This document shows, piece by piece, positions 15,552 to 24,770 of a DNA stretch of 41,981 nucleotides. The notes under the pieces were generated by a model. It worked only from the letters and a program-made list of their open reading frames with translations, was not told the DNA's origin and did no database searches. How positions within the stretch are numbered: the stretch's first letter is position 1; each line of letters opens with the position of its first letter. The translations under genes and the position numbers were made by a program. This DNA is from a virus. The stretch lies in IMG/VR virus record IMGVR_UViG_3300045999_007197, positions 1 to 41,981 of that record; one strand, 5' to 3'.

Positions 15552-15971
15552 TTAATTTCTCCTCTTTGTAAAGATTACATACAACTCGTTGTCTGATGCA
15601 ATTCGAGTTCCAGTGATAAAATAGTCATGGGCAAGCCCAAGACGAATCATCGGAATATTTTTGCTTCGGGTTTGAAAAGTCACAAATAAAAAGTGTTGAA
15701 GACAATGATCCGTAAATGCTTTGAGTACTTTACTGGAGATAAATCCTCGATAGTTTTTACTCGTTCCACCCCAGGCTAATTCCACCGTCTCTGATGAAAT
15801 CTCCCGAACCAATGCGTAGCTAATCAAGTTATCCTGTTCGTCCTTTGCCACAAGACAAAGGTCGTATCTGAAAAAATCTCCCGGAATACAGTCTTGAAAG
15901 ACGCTCGTATGGAGGTCTTCCAAGAACTTCGTATCCATCTGACTTTTCAGAATCTGGACAACTTGGATCAT
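15552..15971 (-). CDS. GNAT-fold-like small virion-cluster protein
   Basis: 139 residues from the ATG that overlaps the preceding stop (ATGA at 15971-15968); the longer upstream frame would overlap that gene. The pattern of strands and helices (YDLCLVAKDEQDNLISYALV, then ELAWGGTSKNYRG and a C-terminal LGLAHDYFITG) is like GNAT acetyltransferases. T7-type phages keep a GNAT-like protein beside their internal virion proteins, which fits this position. The acetyl-CoA loop is not clear, so an enzymatic role is doubtful. Confidence 0.55.
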   Translation of the reverse strand: MIQVVQILKSQMDTKFLEDLHTSVFQDCIPGDFFRYDLCLVAKDEQDNLISYALVREISSETVELAWGGTSKNYRGFISSKVLKAFTDHCLQHFLFVTFQTRSKNIPMIRLGLAHDYFITGTRIASDNELYVIFTKRRN

Positions 15972-16627
15972 TTTTTTCCACCCTGTCCTGCGGCTCGGGT
16001 GGCTTCGGCTTGGGTCTTGGATGCCTCGACATCTTTCATCTTCTTCCACCGTTCAAGGTTAAAAGTTTCTACGCCAGTAATCGCTCTTCCAAGCTCATTG
16101 ATATTGCGTTCTTCAGTAGCTTTCCGCATCTTTTCCGCAGCGGATTCAAACTCAGCTCCCATTTTAGCTTGTTGGCCAAGGAGCCCCTGACGAGCAGCAA
16201 GAGCATCGCGCATACTGTAACGGGCAAGAGGCGAGGCTCCTCCCTTGAGCCCCCCGCGAGTCATCATCATGGCTCGCTGTTGAGCCTCTTTTTGTGCCTG
16301 TTCTTGGCGAAGTTGATCGAGTCCCCCGGCTTTTTCCATCTCAAGCCGTTGACGCTCGCGTTCAATGAACGCTTCCGGTCCGGTGAGTTGAAGTTCTTTA
16401 CGAAGAGCTATGGTTTTTTTGCCATCTGGCCCTACAGTTTCCTCAATAGGATTGTAAGTAAGTTCCGGTAACTCGGTTCTAGCTAGTTGTTGCTGTTGAG
16501 CTTGAGCAGCATTTTGCTGTTGAAGAAGTGCAATCTGCTGTTGAAGCGCAGCTATTTCATCTTGCGACATTGGAGTCGGAGGTTGCTGTGGGGTTTGAGG
16601 GGGGATGTTTAAAGGTGCGCCGTCCAT
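15968..16627 (-). CDS. Gln-rich helical late protein
   Basis: 219 residues. A Pro/Gln-rich N terminus (PPQTPQQPPTP, then IALLQQQNAAQAQQQQ) is followed by a charged helical region and a basic Gly/Lys end. No family recognised. It starts at the ATG overlapping the adaptor stop (TAATG). It may be an internal or tail-associated protein. Confidence 0.6.
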   Translation of the reverse strand: MDGAPLNIPPQTPQQPPTPMSQDEIAALQQQIALLQQQNAAQAQQQQLARTELPELTYNPIEETVGPDGKKTIALRKELQLTGPEAFIERERQRLEMEKAGGLDQLRQEQAQKEAQQRAMMMTRGGLKGGASPLARYSMRDALAARQGLLGQQAKMGAEFESAAEKMRKATEERNINELGRAITGVETFNLERWKKMKDVEASKTQAEATRAAGQGGKK

Positions 16628-17322
16628 TAGTAATTTCCTCCGAATCTCCAGTCATCGTAGTCACGATAAAAGGAAGTATCTTTTAATACATAGTTATCTT
16701 CATCCGGAACCCGAGCAGTAAGGGTATCCACCATTTCCTGCTTCATTCGTTCCAGATCCGATCCTGCTTGCCCTGCGTCGGGATGCCCTTCTTTTGACAA
16801 GCACTTCCATCGAACAAACTGCACAAGTACGTTAGTAAATTCAGGAATGTCACAAACATCCGTATCCTGGGTGAACCGTTTCGCATTTCTGATGTACCAA
16901 ATAGTCACATAAGGTTGATCAGCTTGAGGAGTCGGAAACAAGGTAATCCGGAGACCGCTCGCGGAACTGTTCGTAATGATGTACGAGTACAGATCCGGAG
17001 CTACAATAAACATCACTTCTTCAAGTTTCTTTACCCGTTTGATCTCGTACTTGTACGCTCCTCCGTCATTGTACAAAATCCTCCGGATCTTCTGCGCGTA
17101 TATGTCAGAAGGCAGGGCATAGGCGGCCTGTCCGTTCACAATGCTAAGAGAAGTATAGGTAAGAAAGTAATCTTCGTAGATGTTGTGGATTGCACTTTCG
17201 ATCATGTCCACCGCTTCATTGAAGTAGGACATCATCTCAGTCGAAGTAATAAACGTCTCGTCCTGGAGATCAAGCTCCTGTTCAAGATACGTCTTCAACT
17301 CCGAATATGTAGGGCTATACAT
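16627..17322 (-). CDS. Head-tail adaptor (gp4/tail-tubular-A-like)
   Basis: 231 residues. The N terminus (LKTYLEQELDLQDETF, then MMSYFNEAVDMIESAI) is the helical start typical of podoviral adaptor proteins that dock under the portal. A beta segment (QAAYALPSDIYAQKIRRILY) and the WYIRNAKRF motif follow, also usual for this family. It lies two genes from the nozzle-like protein, as in T7- and P22-like phages. Overlaps the gene upstream. Confidence 0.75.
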   Translation of the reverse strand: MYSPTYSELKTYLEQELDLQDETFITSTEMMSYFNEAVDMIESAIHNIYEDYFLTYTSLSIVNGQAAYALPSDIYAQKIRRILYNDGGAYKYEIKRVKKLEEVMFIVAPDLYSYIITNSSASGLRITLFPTPQADQPYVTIWYIRNAKRFTQDTDVCDIPEFTNVLVQFVRWKCLSKEGHPDAGQAGSDLERMKQEMVDTLTARVPDEDNYVLKDTSFYRDYDDWRFGGNY

Positions 17323-17653
17323 TTACAGTCTCCTCCGTGTATTTGCCGATTATCGCCCGAACGGTCATCGGAGCAGTCGTCACAGTTGCGTCAAAGGCAA
17401 TGAATCTTGAGTCAAACTGATCGTACCTGAATGTAATTGTACCCCCAATTACGGAGGTTACAAGCACATCGGCAGGGATGAAATTGAAGTTATGTGCCAG
17501 TTTGATGTTGGTCCCGGTGGCTTTGACTTGGAATGTTATAAACCGCCATTGCCCCTTCATGAACGGAGTCCCCGAGAAAACTTCGCTGATGACTTTCATG
17601 TTCTCTCGCACATAGTCATCTTCGATTTGCGTGATATACAGCTTCGTTCTCAT
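17315..17653 (-). CDS. Small tail/head-completion protein
   Basis: 112 residues, mostly beta (FITFQVKATGTNIKL, then ADVLVTSVIGGTITFRYD). Its place between the nozzle-like and adaptor genes, with overlaps on both sides, suggests a structural part of the tail. No specific family is assigned. Confidence 0.6.
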   Translation of the reverse strand: MRTKLYITQIEDDYVRENMKVISEVFSGTPFMKGQWRFITFQVKATGTNIKLAHNFNFIPADVLVTSVIGGTITFRYDQFDSRFIAFDATVTTAPMTVRAIIGKYTEETVNV

Positions 17654-19917
17654 GCGTTCTGCCCGGTGGAATCTTGCTCTCTACGGAAGGTCTTGTAGGA
17701 CTGATCGGTAAGAGGCGAGTAGTAAATGACGTAAGAAAGAATGTTGAAAATCTCTCCTTTTGGGTAGCCCTTCACAAGCCACTTGGCAGTCGGATCGGTG
17801 GGTTGCGCGGTGCTTGGATCAAGATAGGTAAGTTGAGTTCCGCTGAATGCGGTGATCTCGTATTGCTTGGTGTAATTATCATGGTCAAACGAGATAAAAT
17901 AACCCACCGAATCATTGGGCCAATTTGTCGCAATCGTTACGGTTTTTGTCGAACTATTGACGCTTCCTGTACCGTAGGTGTCGCTGTTATAAATAATTGT
18001 ATAGCTCTGGGTGATTTCGATCTGTTTGAACGAACAACGAAGCCCTCCGGCAGGAAACCGTCGCATTTGCTCAATCAAACTGTTGTCGTTCCAGTTTGGA
18101 GTCAGGGCCCCCCAAATTGCGTAGACATTCCCCCAAAGCAGATTTCCTCGAACCCGGATCTCGGAGAGGTCGCTCGTCACCGTTGAGTTATCGTTGATAG
18201 AACGGATTTGAACCGAGACATCCGTCTCGTTTTGCATTGAGAGCAGCATCTTCGGAACCCATTTGCGAACCATGGGAAGCCCGAAGTTGAATATCGTGGA
18301 CTGGTAAGTAGGTGTAATTACCTGGGTAGGCCAGGTCGAATACGCTGCAAGAACATTGATCCGAGGGTCCGTAGTATATGTAGAATTATGCTTGAAGACA
18401 TATCCGCGACGATCACAACGAATAAAATCGGTTCCATAAAAGATAATCGCAGTAGGGGCAAAAGAATCGCCCCCGGTCCTTGTCGTAAATGTGCATCTTT
18501 CCGTGATGCCCCACCTAAGATCCAAAGAGTATAAACAGTCGTTATCAACTGCCGCAGCATCTTGCGCACAAGCCCAATGAACTTTGTTCTCTACGGTGTC
18601 AAAAGTGCCGTAAATACGAGATTGTTTTGTAGTGGTCGAAACAAGACTTTCGTACCTGGTATTGATCGAATCGGAGACTTTTTTGTATTGAAACCCATCC
18701 GTCCAATAGAACCCGTCATCTCCTGCCCAAAAGATCCCATACCGGGTTTGAACAATGGAGTTATGGCTCATGCACCCTACGGTTTTTGTAATGTCCTCAT
18801 ATGTCACTTGGCCTTGACCAAGTTCGTCATATAAACCGTTCAAGCGGTATACCCGCTTCTTGGTGAATACAATTGGGTTACCACTATAAGAGGAGATACC
18901 TACAATTTCTTCAAGTAAATCCACCGATAATACAGAAGGAACTGAGTCAGGATCTCCTGGAATGCTTTGACGGATCTGATTTTTAAGGTAATTCGTCCCT
19001 TCAAGAATGTTCGCGTAGTACGCAACCCCGTTTACAATGTGAACGTACTTGCACTTGGGAGGCGACTCGTACTCCAGTACTCCACCGTTTGTATACAGAA
19101 GGTCGTTGTTCACGATAGATGCATCGGCGAAGTTATCCGTGAACGTGGTCGTACCGTTTGTGACCTGACCTAACTTATAAAACGTAAGGCCGTTATTGAT
19201 CGTGCGGTAGATAAAAACGCGCACTGTAACGGTGTCGTAGTTTAAGGTAGCTCCGTTTGCCAGAACAGGAATCGCCGTAATTGCAGTAGGAGCACCCCCC
19301 GCAATCACTGCTCCGGTGGTAACCGTCACATAAGTGACAGGCCCAAGATCCTGAAACGTAGTCTCGCCGTTTACAACATATGTATACTCATAATGAAAGG
19401 CATATACATAACTGTTGGTAGTCCCTGCCGTAAAAGGCGTACAAGTCGGAGCGGTTGCAAGGTCCGGAAGCCCTGCGGTCCTAACCACTGGAGAAGCACC
19501 AAGTTTGAAAATCTTGATTGGTACTGCGTAATCAGAATTAGTTGCGTAAGTATGTCCGTTCCATTCCGAGGTCGAGACAAAAGTTGCAGTTGTGCCTACC
19601 GAAAAGGCAGGGTTTCCGGTGGGTCCAGTAAGTTCTACCCAAGAACTCGGGCCTGGTCGCCATACTTTGCGGGATGAAGTGACGTAAAGTTGCGGGTCTA
19701 AACTCTTAAAGACTCCGGTGATCCGGGCATTACCATCCGGAATTTGAGGGTACAGAGCGTTATAAATGTCGCTTCCGTATACCGTCTCCAACTTCTTGTT
19801 CTTATTGATAACAAGGTTATCAATCGTAGCCGACTGCGTTGGATCAGCATCCAACGTGTTATCCGTGATGCCCCCAGAAAAGTCGTTTACTACAAGTTGT
19901 TGGTTTGAAAGAGGCAT
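17650..19917 (-). CDS. Tail nozzle / hub protein
   Basis: 755 residues. The start (VVNDFSGGITDNTLD, then DNLVINKNKKLETVYG) is the characteristic opening of a large podoviral tail protein, with many later beta-rich repeats consistent with a beta-propeller as in T7 gp12 and P22 gp10. It would close the tail tube and hold the packaged DNA. Gene order with the adaptor supports this. Confidence 0.75.
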   Translation of the reverse strand: MPLSNQQLVVNDFSGGITDNTLDADPTQSATIDNLVINKNKKLETVYGSDIYNALYPQIPDGNARITGVFKSLDPQLYVTSSRKVWRPGPSSWVELTGPTGNPAFSVGTTATFVSTSEWNGHTYATNSDYAVPIKIFKLGASPVVRTAGLPDLATAPTCTPFTAGTTNSYVYAFHYEYTYVVNGETTFQDLGPVTYVTVTTGAVIAGGAPTAITAIPVLANGATLNYDTVTVRVFIYRTINNGLTFYKLGQVTNGTTTFTDNFADASIVNNDLLYTNGGVLEYESPPKCKYVHIVNGVAYYANILEGTNYLKNQIRQSIPGDPDSVPSVLSVDLLEEIVGISSYSGNPIVFTKKRVYRLNGLYDELGQGQVTYEDITKTVGCMSHNSIVQTRYGIFWAGDDGFYWTDGFQYKKVSDSINTRYESLVSTTTKQSRIYGTFDTVENKVHWACAQDAAAVDNDCLYSLDLRWGITERCTFTTRTGGDSFAPTAIIFYGTDFIRCDRRGYVFKHNSTYTTDPRINVLAAYSTWPTQVITPTYQSTIFNFGLPMVRKWVPKMLLSMQNETDVSVQIRSINDNSTVTSDLSEIRVRGNLLWGNVYAIWGALTPNWNDNSLIEQMRRFPAGGLRCSFKQIEITQSYTIIYNSDTYGTGSVNSSTKTVTIATNWPNDSVGYFISFDHDNYTKQYEITAFSGTQLTYLDPSTAQPTDPTAKWLVKGYPKGEIFNILSYVIYYSPLTDQSYKTFRREQDSTGQNA

Positions 19918-20300
19918 TACCGGAACACCGCCACATATGCCAAAGAGTTGTACGGGGAGAAAATAGTAAACGTAGTATTGCTCGTCCTGGTGATAGACGG
20001 GTTAACAACTTCTCCAGTCGAAAGATAAAACGTGATGGAATAATCCACCATGTTGAACCCTGAAGGAACTGTAACTGCTTGAGAGTATTTTCCCGCCTCG
20101 ACAAGCGTCCAGTTGCCCGCTCCGGAAGGAATGCTCACACTACCCGAAGTAATCGAGTTCGCGGCAATTTGTGCCGATGTAATTCCATCGTGAGTATGGT
20201 CATTCAACTGCGTGATATTTGAGTTCAGCGCAGGGAACCAGGTACTACCAGGATCACCATTTGCAGGTTGGATATAACCGTATGAAAGTGTCGTTGCCAT
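19917..20300 (-). CDS. Small tail protein, fibre-like
   Basis: 127 residues, Ser/Thr/Gly-rich. NSNITQLNDHTHDGITSAQI is a sequence type common near the attachment end of phage fibres, and the C-terminal half is beta-rich. The start has a good AAGGAGTT site. Probably a short tail fibre or fibre adaptor. Between it and the endolysin (20301-20367) nothing else is seen. Confidence 0.6.
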   Translation of the reverse strand: MATTLSYGYIQPANGDPGSTWFPALNSNITQLNDHTHDGITSAQIAANSITSGSVSIPSGAGNWTLVEAGKYSQAVTVPSGFNMVDYSITFYLSTGEVVNPSITRTSNTTFTIFSPYNSLAYVAVFR

Positions 20301-20367
20301 CTTAACTCCTTCGCTTTGGAGGCTATGATCGGCCCCTGACTTGTTATGTATTCAGTTTAACGAAAAC

Positions 20368-20751
20368 TTAGGGAATAAAAAACCTTTTTCCGGACATCGG
20401 AGGGATAATCTGAAAGTGTACCCAATTTCTCGTGTAGTCGGGGTGCTCGCACCAAAGACCGATCTTTACGAGTACGGACTCGTTCTCAAGACACCATCTA
20501 CCAAGCTCTTTGTTTGGATCGAAGATGTCACACGCCGCTCCAAACAAGTGCCTGGAAAGCCTTGCCCTGCTCTTTCCTTCGGCAATCAAAGCCTTCTGCT
20601 TTTCATCCGACCGAAGCCCGGAGGTAACAATCATAGGTCTCCCCCAAATGCCCCGGAGCTCATTCATACGCTCAAAAAGCGTCTTCATATTACGCTCTAC
20701 CGCTCCTTCGAGCGGGAGGTTGTCCGGATTCAGTTCTTTCATCGTAATCAT
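20368..20751 (-). CDS. Endolysin, M15-type peptidase
   Basis: 127 residues. SRHLFGAACDIF (around 65-76) gives the His and Asp zinc ligands, and WVHFQ (around 111-115) the last His, of the peptidase M15 family, which cuts peptidoglycan cross-links or stem peptides. No signal peptide, so export through a holin is expected. It is the last gene of the lysis cassette and overlaps the lipoprotein gene by four bases. Confidence 0.88.
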   Translation of the reverse strand: MITMKELNPDNLPLEGAVERNMKTLFERMNELRGIWGRPMIVTSGLRSDEKQKALIAEGKSRARLSRHLFGAACDIFDPNKELGRWCLENESVLVKIGLWCEHPDYTRNWVHFQIIPPMSGKRFFIP

Positions 20752-21026
20752 TCAATCCCCCTTTGAATGGCTTCCAAATCAATCTGACACTTTAAGTAGT
20801 TCTCTTTTAACCGCAAAAAAACGGGCGTAAACAACAAAAGACACGGTGCTTGGTCCTGTTCGGTGGGACTGCATACTTTAAACGGTATATCCCCCGATTC
20901 GTCCGGGCCCATTAGCTTTCCCTCATAGGAGTCTGCCCTAAGCGCGTAATACTTATAGGGAAAAGATTCGGTTGCACATCCACCTAAGACAGACCCTATG
21001 AAGATCCATCCTGCCAATCTCACCAC
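20748..21026 (-). CDS. Lipoprotein, outer-spanin candidate
   Basis: 92 residues. The N terminus (RLAGWIFIGSVLGGC) is a signal peptide with a lipobox ending in Cys at about 17, so the mature protein is lipidated. In a lysis cassette of a phage with a Gram-negative host such a protein is usually the outer-membrane spanin. At 75 residues after the cysteine it fits, but no spanin fold is recognised. Confidence 0.6.
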   Translation of the reverse strand: MVRLAGWIFIGSVLGGCATESFPYKYYALRADSYEGKLMGPDESGDIPFKVCSPTEQDQAPCLLLFTPVFLRLKENYLKCQIDLEAIQRGIE

Positions 21027-21196
21027 TTGGGCCTACCCTTGTTTTTCAGCTTTTCGGCTTCCTCGCTAATCAAGGTGCTCACTAAAGCTGCTTTTTTAGT
21101 CGGTGCAGTCGTCAGGATAAGAATTAGTTTCCGCACTTCCGGAAGAAACTTAATCACTTGGGATACAAGTTTCAGTGCCGAAAGAAACGCAGTCAT
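21020..21196 (-). CDS. Small lysis-cassette protein
   Basis: 58 residues, starting at the ATG overlapping the stop of the next upstream gene (ATGA). A moderately hydrophobic helix (VIKFLPEVRKLILILTTA, residues about 13-30) is followed by a basic end (KLKNKGRPKW). It could be an amphipathic membrane peptide. Overlaps the lipoprotein gene by seven bases. Confidence 0.5.
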   Translation of the reverse strand: MTAFLSALKLVSQVIKFLPEVRKLILILTTAPTKKAALVSTLISEEAEKLKNKGRPKW

Positions 21197-21354
21197 TTTT
21201 TAGAAAATTTCTTCAAGAAGTCCAAAATGGACTGAAGAGCCTTTTCCGGTTGTTCTCCTGGGACCATCATCGAAAGGACGATGAGTCCTGAAAGCACCAT
21301 TGAAACCGCCCCGATTACTTCTTGAACTTTAGCCATGACAGCCAAAATATCCAT
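21193..21354 (-). CDS. Holin candidate
   Basis: 53 residues with one membrane span (AVSMVLSGLIVLSMMVPG, about residues 15-32) and a lysine-rich C terminus (FLKKFSKK). Size, charge and neighbours fit a single-span (class III) or pinholin-type holin. The 60-residue protein upstream is the other candidate. Confidence 0.5.
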   Translation of the reverse strand: MDILAVMAKVQEVIGAVSMVLSGLIVLSMMVPGEQPEKALQSILDFLKKFSKK

Positions 21355-21355
21355 G

Positions 21356-21538
21356 TTATTCCCCCCTCTGGAACTTTTGTCCTATAATAGAATCCAATTT
21401 GTTTTCGATTCGATCAAGCCTGGGGGCCACTTCCCGATACGTCACAAAAGTGATGTGGACATACGCCGTGACCGCACCGATTGTGCCGATCATCCAAAGC
21501 AGTATATCCAATACGGAAGAACCCCTGTTTGATTTCAT
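21356..21538 (-). CDS. Membrane protein of lysis cassette (holin or inner-spanin-like)
   Basis: 60 residues: short cytoplasmic end, a membrane span (LDILLWMIGTIGAVTAYVHI), then a charged, coiled-coil-prone tail (PRLDRIENKLDSIIG). This N-in, C-out layout is seen in inner spanins and some holins. It ends one base before the next start. Confidence 0.5.
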   Translation of the reverse strand: MKSNRGSSVLDILLWMIGTIGAVTAYVHITFVTYREVAPRLDRIENKLDSIIGQKFQRGE

Positions 21539-21876
21539 GGTTTCGGGTATTTCGCCTTCACTTCAAGTCGTTTTGCCTGGAGAGCATCGAGGGCAGCTTG
21601 GCCACCGTCGAAGAATGCGTTCATGAATTCTTCCGGGCTTGGATATTCCATCTTGCGGTTTTGAATGCAGTACTTGAGTTCATACTCCGCAGTTACGTCA
21701 ATGACTTCTACCGTATATTCGGCAGGAAGCATCGTACCGGTGGGATTTCCTTCCGAATCAAGCTCGGGACGTTCTGGAAGACCATGACCCATAAGATGAA
21801 GACGAGTCAAAATTTCCCCATCATTAATATATTCACAAATAGCTCCGGACTTTTCTGTCACTTTGATCTTTTTCAT
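21535..21876 (-). CDS. Tail-fibre-associated small protein
   Basis: 113 residues, following the large fibre gene with a one-base overlap. The end (ALDALQAKRLEVKAKYPKP) and the EYPSPEEFMNAFFDGG segment match short proteins that commonly follow fibre genes in phages; they may be chaperones for fibre folding. No direct evidence for that role here. Confidence 0.6.
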   Translation of the reverse strand: MKKIKVTEKSGAICEYINDGEILTRLHLMGHGLPERPELDSEGNPTGTMLPAEYTVEVIDVTAEYELKYCIQNRKMEYPSPEEFMNAFFDGGQAALDALQAKRLEVKAKYPKP

Positions 21877-24089
21877 TAGTTGCCCACCCGTTCAATTTCA
21901 ATAAAACAGCCACCACCTGACCGCGAAACAGATCCTAACCAGGCATATGTTGCTTGCTGTCTTATATCGACATATTCACCCGAATTTAATTCGATTGTGA
22001 CAGAAGATGAGGCGGCCCCGATTGTCCCACTGATGTAGCCAAAAGATTCTAGTTTTACACCTGATTTGTAAACATCCGTTGTTCCACTCGTAACAGCTCC
22101 ATTATTCGCTAAGTAAACTTTCAAAGAATATTTCCCAGATATGGGAGCTGTGAACTTCCATGATGCGCCGGTCGTCACAGCATTGTGCGTGTCATAGACT
22201 TTTGAATCAAAATTCACTGGTGTTGTTGTGTTCGTTGTTCCGTTCGCAGTTGCCCAATATTTTGCCGCCACGGTCTCACTGGCCGCAATCACCGAGGGGC
22301 CGGAGAGACGCTCAACAGTAAATATGTTTTTAACTGTTGATGGAGCGGTGATTGTGCCGCTAAGTCTAACATCAATTACGTCCCCTGCAACAAATTGGAA
22401 CAAAAATGTTCCATCAACGTGCCCATTTCCATCAGCAGAACCTTGTTGAGGCAAAAGCTGTACGTTGTTTTTGTACACAGACACGTTTGTGTAAAGGGAA
22501 GGATTAGCCGTCGTTGTACTTTTAATTCTGTAAACTCCGGACACTGGTATGGTGTATTTACCAGTACTTGCGTTGTATGCCCCATGTGTATCAAATGTAA
22601 CTGTCGGGTAAACAAGCGGGTTATTTGCTGCGACAGCAGGCACTGTTCCGGTTGCTTGAAATGCCACCACTCTCGTATCTGTGTCATTTGACATCTGAAC
22701 ATTGGAAGACCAACCCTGTACTGGAACTGATGCCTGAAACGAAAGAACAGAACTATTTGCAAAGGTAGTTCCATTTTGTTTTACAAGCTGACCGCCAGTG
22801 GTTGTAAGACCAATGGTCATGTAAGTTTTTGATGTCTCAATCAAAAGATTCCTATACGCAGAAGTAGTGGCTCCGAGAAGTACAGTTCCTGCCATTTGAA
22901 TGGTCGAGATATTTGAATTCGAAGTAACTCCCCCAGGAAGTCCAATTTGAGCTTCTGACGCAGTGACTGTGCCTGTCGTAAGATTTCCCATGATCTCAAC
23001 ATTTGCACCAACTCTGCGCCAATACATGGCAACCGATGCAATCGTTCCAAGACCTTGAGTCGTAGGAGTATAGCTTTCCCAATCAGTAATAACTGCTCCA
23101 GTTACAAGCGCAGAAGGGCCGATCTGGAAATCATCAAATTTGACTACAATCGCACCCGTTCCGGTTTGTTGCGTGATTACTGCAATTTTATACGCATTGT
23201 TGGCAGTCGATCCGTCCGTTTGAAAGCTGAATACGACCTTGCCTGGACCCGAGCTTTGATTCATTCCACGGAATCCTGCGGGTTGAGTCCAAGCCCCGCT
23301 TACCGTATTGTAAATCCAAATCTCGTACGTCTGTGTGCTCGTACCCGAGAAATCCACCGTACCGGATACCACTTCGTATGCGAACGACCCGTAAAGAACT
23401 TTGGCGGTGTCTTCCCGATCAATCGTAAGGGTTCCTGAAATAAATCCCTGGTACTGCGCATTCGCCGCCGCTTTCGTGAGAAGCATCGAGTACGCTCCGG
23501 CAAGCGGATCACTCGAAGACACTGAAAGGGTCATTTGTGTCGCAGACAATGTAGGTGCGCCGGAAGGTGCGTTTCCAGAAAACGTAAGCGTACAAGCAGA
23601 CCAGGGAGTTGTAGAGTTTGTCTCAAAATCCGCATTTGCGTTATTTTGAGAAAAGTAATTTTTCGTTCCGGCTTTAGATCCAACCAGAACCCAGGAAGTA
23701 CCGTTCGACACTTGAACCTGTTGCAGATCCGATACCCAGATCATCTGATTGGTATACGAAGCCGCCGCCGGAATGGTCCCGGAAGTAAACGTATCAAGAC
23801 GCGCTCCAATGGTCGTCCATACCGTTCCGTTTGATACTTTTACCTGAAGAGTGTCGGTGATAAACGCAATCTGGTACTGATTGGTCGCTCCTGCGGCAGG
23901 AAGCGTTGCAGCAGTATAGGTCGTGATATTGGAAGGTCGCCAGGTAGTTCCATCGGAAACCTGAACCTGTTTTACATCACTAGCGTAAATTACCCGGTAA
24001 ATGTTGGAAGCTGCAGCAGGACGAGTATCCGGGCTTTGTGTGAACCATTCGACTTGTGCAACTTCTAATGCCCCGTAAATCTTTGCCAT
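21876..24089 (-). CDS. Tail fibre / receptor-binding protein with C1q-like tail
   Basis: 737 residues. The first 150 residues hold three related units of about 45 residues, each ending in a motif like QVQVSNGTSWVLVG. The middle is Ser/Thr-rich beta sequence. The C-terminal 270 residues contain two C1q-like beta domains (pattern FTAPISGKYSLKVYL and VTIELNSGEYVDIR). These features fit a trimeric receptor-binding fibre. Confidence 0.7.
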   Translation of the reverse strand: MAKIYGALEVAQVEWFTQSPDTRPAAASNIYRVIYASDVKQVQVSDGTTWRPSNITTYTAATLPAAGATNQYQIAFITDTLQVKVSNGTVWTTIGARLDTFTSGTIPAAASYTNQMIWVSDLQQVQVSNGTSWVLVGSKAGTKNYFSQNNANADFETNSTTPWSACTLTFSGNAPSGAPTLSATQMTLSVSSSDPLAGAYSMLLTKAAANAQYQGFISGTLTIDREDTAKVLYGSFAYEVVSGTVDFSGTSTQTYEIWIYNTVSGAWTQPAGFRGMNQSSGPGKVVFSFQTDGSTANNAYKIAVITQQTGTGAIVVKFDDFQIGPSALVTGAVITDWESYTPTTQGLGTIASVAMYWRRVGANVEIMGNLTTGTVTASEAQIGLPGGVTSNSNISTIQMAGTVLLGATTSAYRNLLIETSKTYMTIGLTTTGGQLVKQNGTTFANSSVLSFQASVPVQGWSSNVQMSNDTDTRVVAFQATGTVPAVAANNPLVYPTVTFDTHGAYNASTGKYTIPVSGVYRIKSTTTANPSLYTNVSVYKNNVQLLPQQGSADGNGHVDGTFLFQFVAGDVIDVRLSGTITAPSTVKNIFTVERLSGPSVIAASETVAAKYWATANGTTNTTTPVNFDSKVYDTHNAVTTGASWKFTAPISGKYSLKVYLANNGAVTSGTTDVYKSGVKLESFGYISGTIGAASSSVTIELNSGEYVDIRQQATYAWLGSVSRSGGGCFIEIERVGN

Positions 24090-24098
24090 GACTTCCCC

Positions 24099-24599
24099 TT
24101 AAATTAATTTTAACAAAATAATCATCAGAAAAAACACAAAAGACACCTTCATCATCTGATGCCGTGTTTTTTCAATTTCTCGTTCCAGAATCTTTACTAC
24201 CTGGATGTACTTTTCATCGAGTTCTTCGATGTTTTTTAAAAATTCTTTTTTGTCGTGCGACATGGCGCGAAGCACATTGTGCATATCCTTCTCGCGCCGA
24301 GCGTCAATTTCTTCGATCTTTAAAATAAACTTGGAATCTGGAGAAAACAGCTTATCGTTTTCCGTAGTAAAAGAATGATTTTCACTAAGATGTTCAAGGA
24401 CTTGCTTGAGGCTTTCTTGAGGATGTTTTGCTCCGATCGTGTCCCCTTCCCGAACCCAAAATGACGGAGATACACCCGTTAGGTGACTAATGTCCGGGCT
24501 AAGTAACACATTCGGGAGATCTTTTTTCTTAGCAATCAAAAGAGGGTCCTTGATTACCCTAGCTCCTCCCGACTCCAAGAATTCCACCAAGTAGTCCAT
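24099..24599 (-). CDS. Coiled-coil protein with C-terminal membrane anchor
   Basis: 166 residues. Residues 95-150 are charged coiled coil and the last 15 (VSFVFFLMIILLKLI) are a hydrophobic anchor. There is no signal peptide. It sits between fibre genes. Function unknown; tail-anchored proteins of this type might act in lysis or on the host membrane. Confidence 0.6.
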   Translation of the reverse strand: MDYLVEFLESGGARVIKDPLLIAKKKDLPNVLLSPDISHLTGVSPSFWVREGDTIGAKHPQESLKQVLEHLSENHSFTTENDKLFSPDSKFILKIEEIDARREKDMHNVLRAMSHDKKEFLKNIEELDEKYIQVVKILEREIEKTRHQMMKVSFVFFLMIILLKLI

Positions 24600-24770
24600 C
24601 TATTCATCCAGTATTGTTGCAAAAAACCCATCCCGCTTTTCGGCGCGGTATTCTTTCCCGTCTTTTCTAAGTTGAAGCAATCTGTCGGCAAGCACAAGAT
24701 CATCTTCGCATTCTTCAATCAAAACCCACTGCTCTTCGGATTGCTTCATAAAGATATGGTATTTCGTCAT
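24600..24770 (-). CDS. Small hypothetical protein between fibre genes
   Basis: A 56-residue frame (begins MTKYHIFMKQSEEQWVLIEE). Its ATG overlaps the stop of the 764-residue gene (ATGA) and its stop is immediately followed by the next ATG. This tight packing supports coding. No family recognised. Confidence 0.65.
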   Translation of the reverse strand: MTKYHIFMKQSEEQWVLIEECEDDLVLADRLLQLRKDGKEYRAEKRDGFFATILDE

